NCBI GenBank assembly: GCA_030598425.1
Contig: JAUVPY010000175.1
Span: 1-6,391 of the forward strand
Length of the DNA: 6,391 bases
Source of the DNA: Anaerolineae bacterium
GTDB lineage: Bacteria; Chloroflexota; Anaerolineae; 4572-78; NAK82
Direction: 5' to 3'
Each line of letters begins with the position of its first letter. The stretch's first letter is position 1. Made by a program: the position numbers and the translations under genes. Positions 6,305 to 6,391 of the stretch are shown here, in pieces. The notes below the pieces were generated by a model. The model ran no database searches, was not told the origin of the DNA, and saw only the letters and a list, made by a program, of their open reading frames with translations.

Positions 6305-6336
6305 ATGAGTGGATATCCTTTCACAGTGGTTTCGAC

Positions 6337-6365
6337 AGAATAAGCTGTCACAATGGCGAAAACAA
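6337..6365 (-). promoter_or_regulatory. Weak candidate promoter of the CpXC gene
   Basis: On the minus strand, TTGTTT (6365-6360) and TATTCT (6342-6337) are 17 bases apart; matches to consensus are 3 and 4 of 6. A 5-bp inverted repeat, GACAG (6334-6338) and CTGTC (6345-6349), overlaps the -10 and could be an operator. Transcription would start about 26 bases before the ATG. Low certainty. Confidence 0.3.
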
Positions 6366-6391
6366 ACGTGTGTATCGATTCAAGGCAAAGA

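Overview
The window most likely comes from a member of the Chloroflexota (Anaerolineae/Caldilineae-like). This is inferred from protein style. A PknB-like kinase opens with an 'LSPGTML..RYRI' start. FHA proteins have Pro/Thr-rich linkers. A C-terminal extracellular domain of the type 'WDVENVRAVYLDG' is one I associate with that phylum, and a CpXC zinc-ribbon protein is also present. No rRNA or other marker gene is available to confirm this. The DNA is moderately GC-rich and densely coding. I see no tRNA, rRNA, CRISPR array, IS element or phage gene.

Layout, left to right. (1) 1-168, minus: N-terminal 56 residues of a TauE/SafE-type membrane transporter, cut by the window edge. (2) 161-1954, minus: a 597-residue single-pass membrane protein with a cytoplasmic FHA domain and an external Ig-like, carbohydrate-binding-like and Ig-like set. 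It overlaps the transporter start by 8 bases (ATGACTGA), so the two form an operon. (3) 1955-2153: a gap holding a promoter candidate for the FHA membrane protein, a strong intrinsic terminator for the upstream gene, and small hairpins. (4) 2154-2840, minus: a DtxR/MntR-family regulator whose primary metal site looks largely lost. (5) 2847-2955: a long inverted repeat with a central hairpin, directly upstream of the regulator; it may be a paired operator or a small MITE-like element. (6) 2990-4078, minus: a membrane-anchored Ser/Thr protein kinase with all catalytic residues. (7) 4079-4224: a divergent promoter region with a good -35/-10 pair for the kinase and interleaved dyads. (8) 4225-4896, plus: a soluble FHA plus PhoB-type winged-helix transcription factor. 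(9) 4964-6304, minus: a CpXC zinc-ribbon protein with four degenerate ~62-residue helical repeats, convergent with the FHA regulator.

How it may work together (inference). The divergent kinase and FHA winged-helix protein look like a phospho-threonine signalling pair: the kinase phosphorylates itself or a partner, the FHA domain reads the phospho-Thr, and the winged helix changes transcription. This resembles the mycobacterial PknH-EmbR pair, but the regulator domains are in the opposite order. The second FHA protein is membrane-bound with a possible glycan-binding exterior and could feed the same kinase. The DtxR-type regulator is probably a separate transcription unit. None of these links is shown by sequence beyond gene adjacency and domain content.
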